A stretch of 5,791 bases of DNA from Collinsella sp. (GTDB taxonomy: Bacteria > Actinomycetota > Coriobacteriia > Coriobacteriales > Coriobacteriaceae): contig JAIHTM010000176.1 of assembly GCA_022713905.1 (NCBI GenBank), positions 1-5,791 of the forward strand. Direction: 5' to 3'. The first letter of the stretch is position 1; each line of letters begins with the position of its first letter. Of the stretch, positions 5,155 to 5,791 are shown in pieces. The notes beneath the pieces are model-generated. The model made no database searches and had not been told where the DNA came from. It saw nothing but the letters and a program-made list of their open reading frames with translations. The position numbers and the translations under genes were made by a program.

Positions 5155-5791
5155 ATGCGATACATGCTATTCGACCGCTGGGGCAACCCGCTCGGCGACC
5201 TCCCCTATGCCATCAAGGCCATCCGCACCAGAGCCACCGACGCGACCGACACCCTCGACATCACCACCATCGGCGAGATCAACAAGGACGAACGCATCGT
5301 GTTCAAGGACTCGATGGGCCGCTGGGCGGAATACCTGTGCCAGTCCACCCAGACCGCCCGCGCCGCAGGCATGCCCGTCACCGTCGCCTACTGCACCGGC
5401 AGCATCGCGGAACTCTCGCGCACGTACATCGAGGACAAACGCAACCGCAAGGCGAACGCCAAAGCCTGCCTGACCAAAGCCCTCGAAGGCACCCGGTGGG
5501 CGGTCGGCACAGTCGAGACCGGCACCATCACCGGCACGGCGGACCTCGCATTCTACCACTGCACCGTCCTCGACGCCGTCCAGAAGACCGCCGACACCTA
5601 CGGGCTCGAAGTCCAGACCGAATACCAGCCCGACCCGACCGGCAACCAGATCGGCCGGCGCATCATCCACCTCGTCGAACACCGGGGCTCCACCAACACC
5701 ACGAAACGCTTCGAATACGGCAAGGACCTCACCCAAATCAAACGCGACATCGACAGCGGCGACGTCATCACCCGCCTCTACGGGTGGGGCA
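5155..5791 (+). CDS. Tail tip hub / Tal-type tail endopeptidase protein, N-terminal part (partial)
   Basis: The frame opens at ATG 5155, 8 bases after the Dit stop, and stays open for 212 codons to the right edge, so only the N-terminal part is visible. In the second half it shows the pattern of phage minor structural protein/prophage endopeptidase tail N-termini (the gp27-like hub domain): YIEDKRNRKANAKACLTKAL (91-110), EGTRWAVG (111-118), FYHCTVLDAVQKTADTYGLE (133-152), GRRIIHLVEHRG (167-178), and KRFEYGKDLTQIKRDIDS (184-201) followed by VITRLYGWG (204-212). The KRFEYGKDL...TRLYGWG signature is characteristic of this family. These proteins close the tail tip as a trimer below Dit, and many carry C-terminal peptidoglycan hydrolase or receptor-binding regions. 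Whether this one does cannot be seen. Dit-Tal adjacency is the normal order. Confidence 0.85.
   Translation, partial: MRYMLFDRWGNPLGDLPYAIKAIRTRATDATDTLDITTIGEINKDERIVFKDSMGRWAEYLCQSTQTARAAGMPVTVAYCTGSIAELSRTYIEDKRNRKANAKACLTKALEGTRWAVGTVETGTITGTADLAFYHCTVLDAVQKTADTYGLEVQTEYQPDPTGNQIGRRIIHLVEHRGSTNTTKRFEYGKDLTQIKRDIDSGDVITRLYGWG

Noticed and set aside
5167..5736. Minus-strand 189-residue open frame opposite the last gene
   Set aside because: The + strand carries a clear tail tip protein family signature (KRFEYGKDL, TRLYGWG) with a good start, so the antisense frame is a shadow.

Overview
The window is a contiguous piece of the tail-morphogenesis module of a long-tailed, non-contractile (siphovirus-type) phage or prophage. 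All genes are on the + strand and closely packed. The order is: C-terminus of an upstream gene, major tail (tube) protein, tail assembly chaperone with its -1 frameshift extension, tape measure protein, distal tail protein (Dit), and the N-terminal part of a Tal/endopeptidase-type tail tip protein that runs off the right edge. GC content is high (about 60-65% by eye, not computed), third codon positions are strongly C/G, and Shine-Dalgarno sequences are strong (GAAAGG, AGGGAGG, AGGAG). Together with the protein style this suggests an actinobacterial host, most likely Bifidobacterium. That host call is inference; no host gene, integrase or attachment site is visible.

Layout: bases 1-44 are the end of an upstream gene, probably a head-tail joining or tail completion protein. 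Bases 76-663 encode the tube subunit. A 55-base gap follows, holding a perfect 9-bp GC stem-loop. Bases 719-1039 encode the short chaperone (gpG-like). At C CCA AAC (1027-1033), four codons' worth of sequence before the end of that frame, a fraction of ribosomes should slip back one base and continue to 1443, giving a 241-residue gpG-T-like fusion. Bases 1445-4345 encode a 966-residue tape measure protein. Its central third is an uninterrupted 11-residue repeat with one near-perfect 33-bp tandem duplication. Bases 4364-5146 encode Dit, and 5155 to the right edge encode the tail tip hub/Tal N-terminus.

The genes work together in the usual way. The chaperone pair coats the tape measure protein. 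The tape measure, with Dit and Tal, seeds the tail tip, and the tube protein polymerises along the tape, whose length sets tail length. There is no stretch over 300 bases without a gene. I found no tRNA, CRISPR array, insertion sequence, intrinsic terminator with a U-tract, or defence or morphon-type gene. I do not think the window holds an undescribed system. The points most worth checking are the frameshift site, the phase-locked repeat in the tape measure protein, the tandem duplication and the intergenic hairpin.
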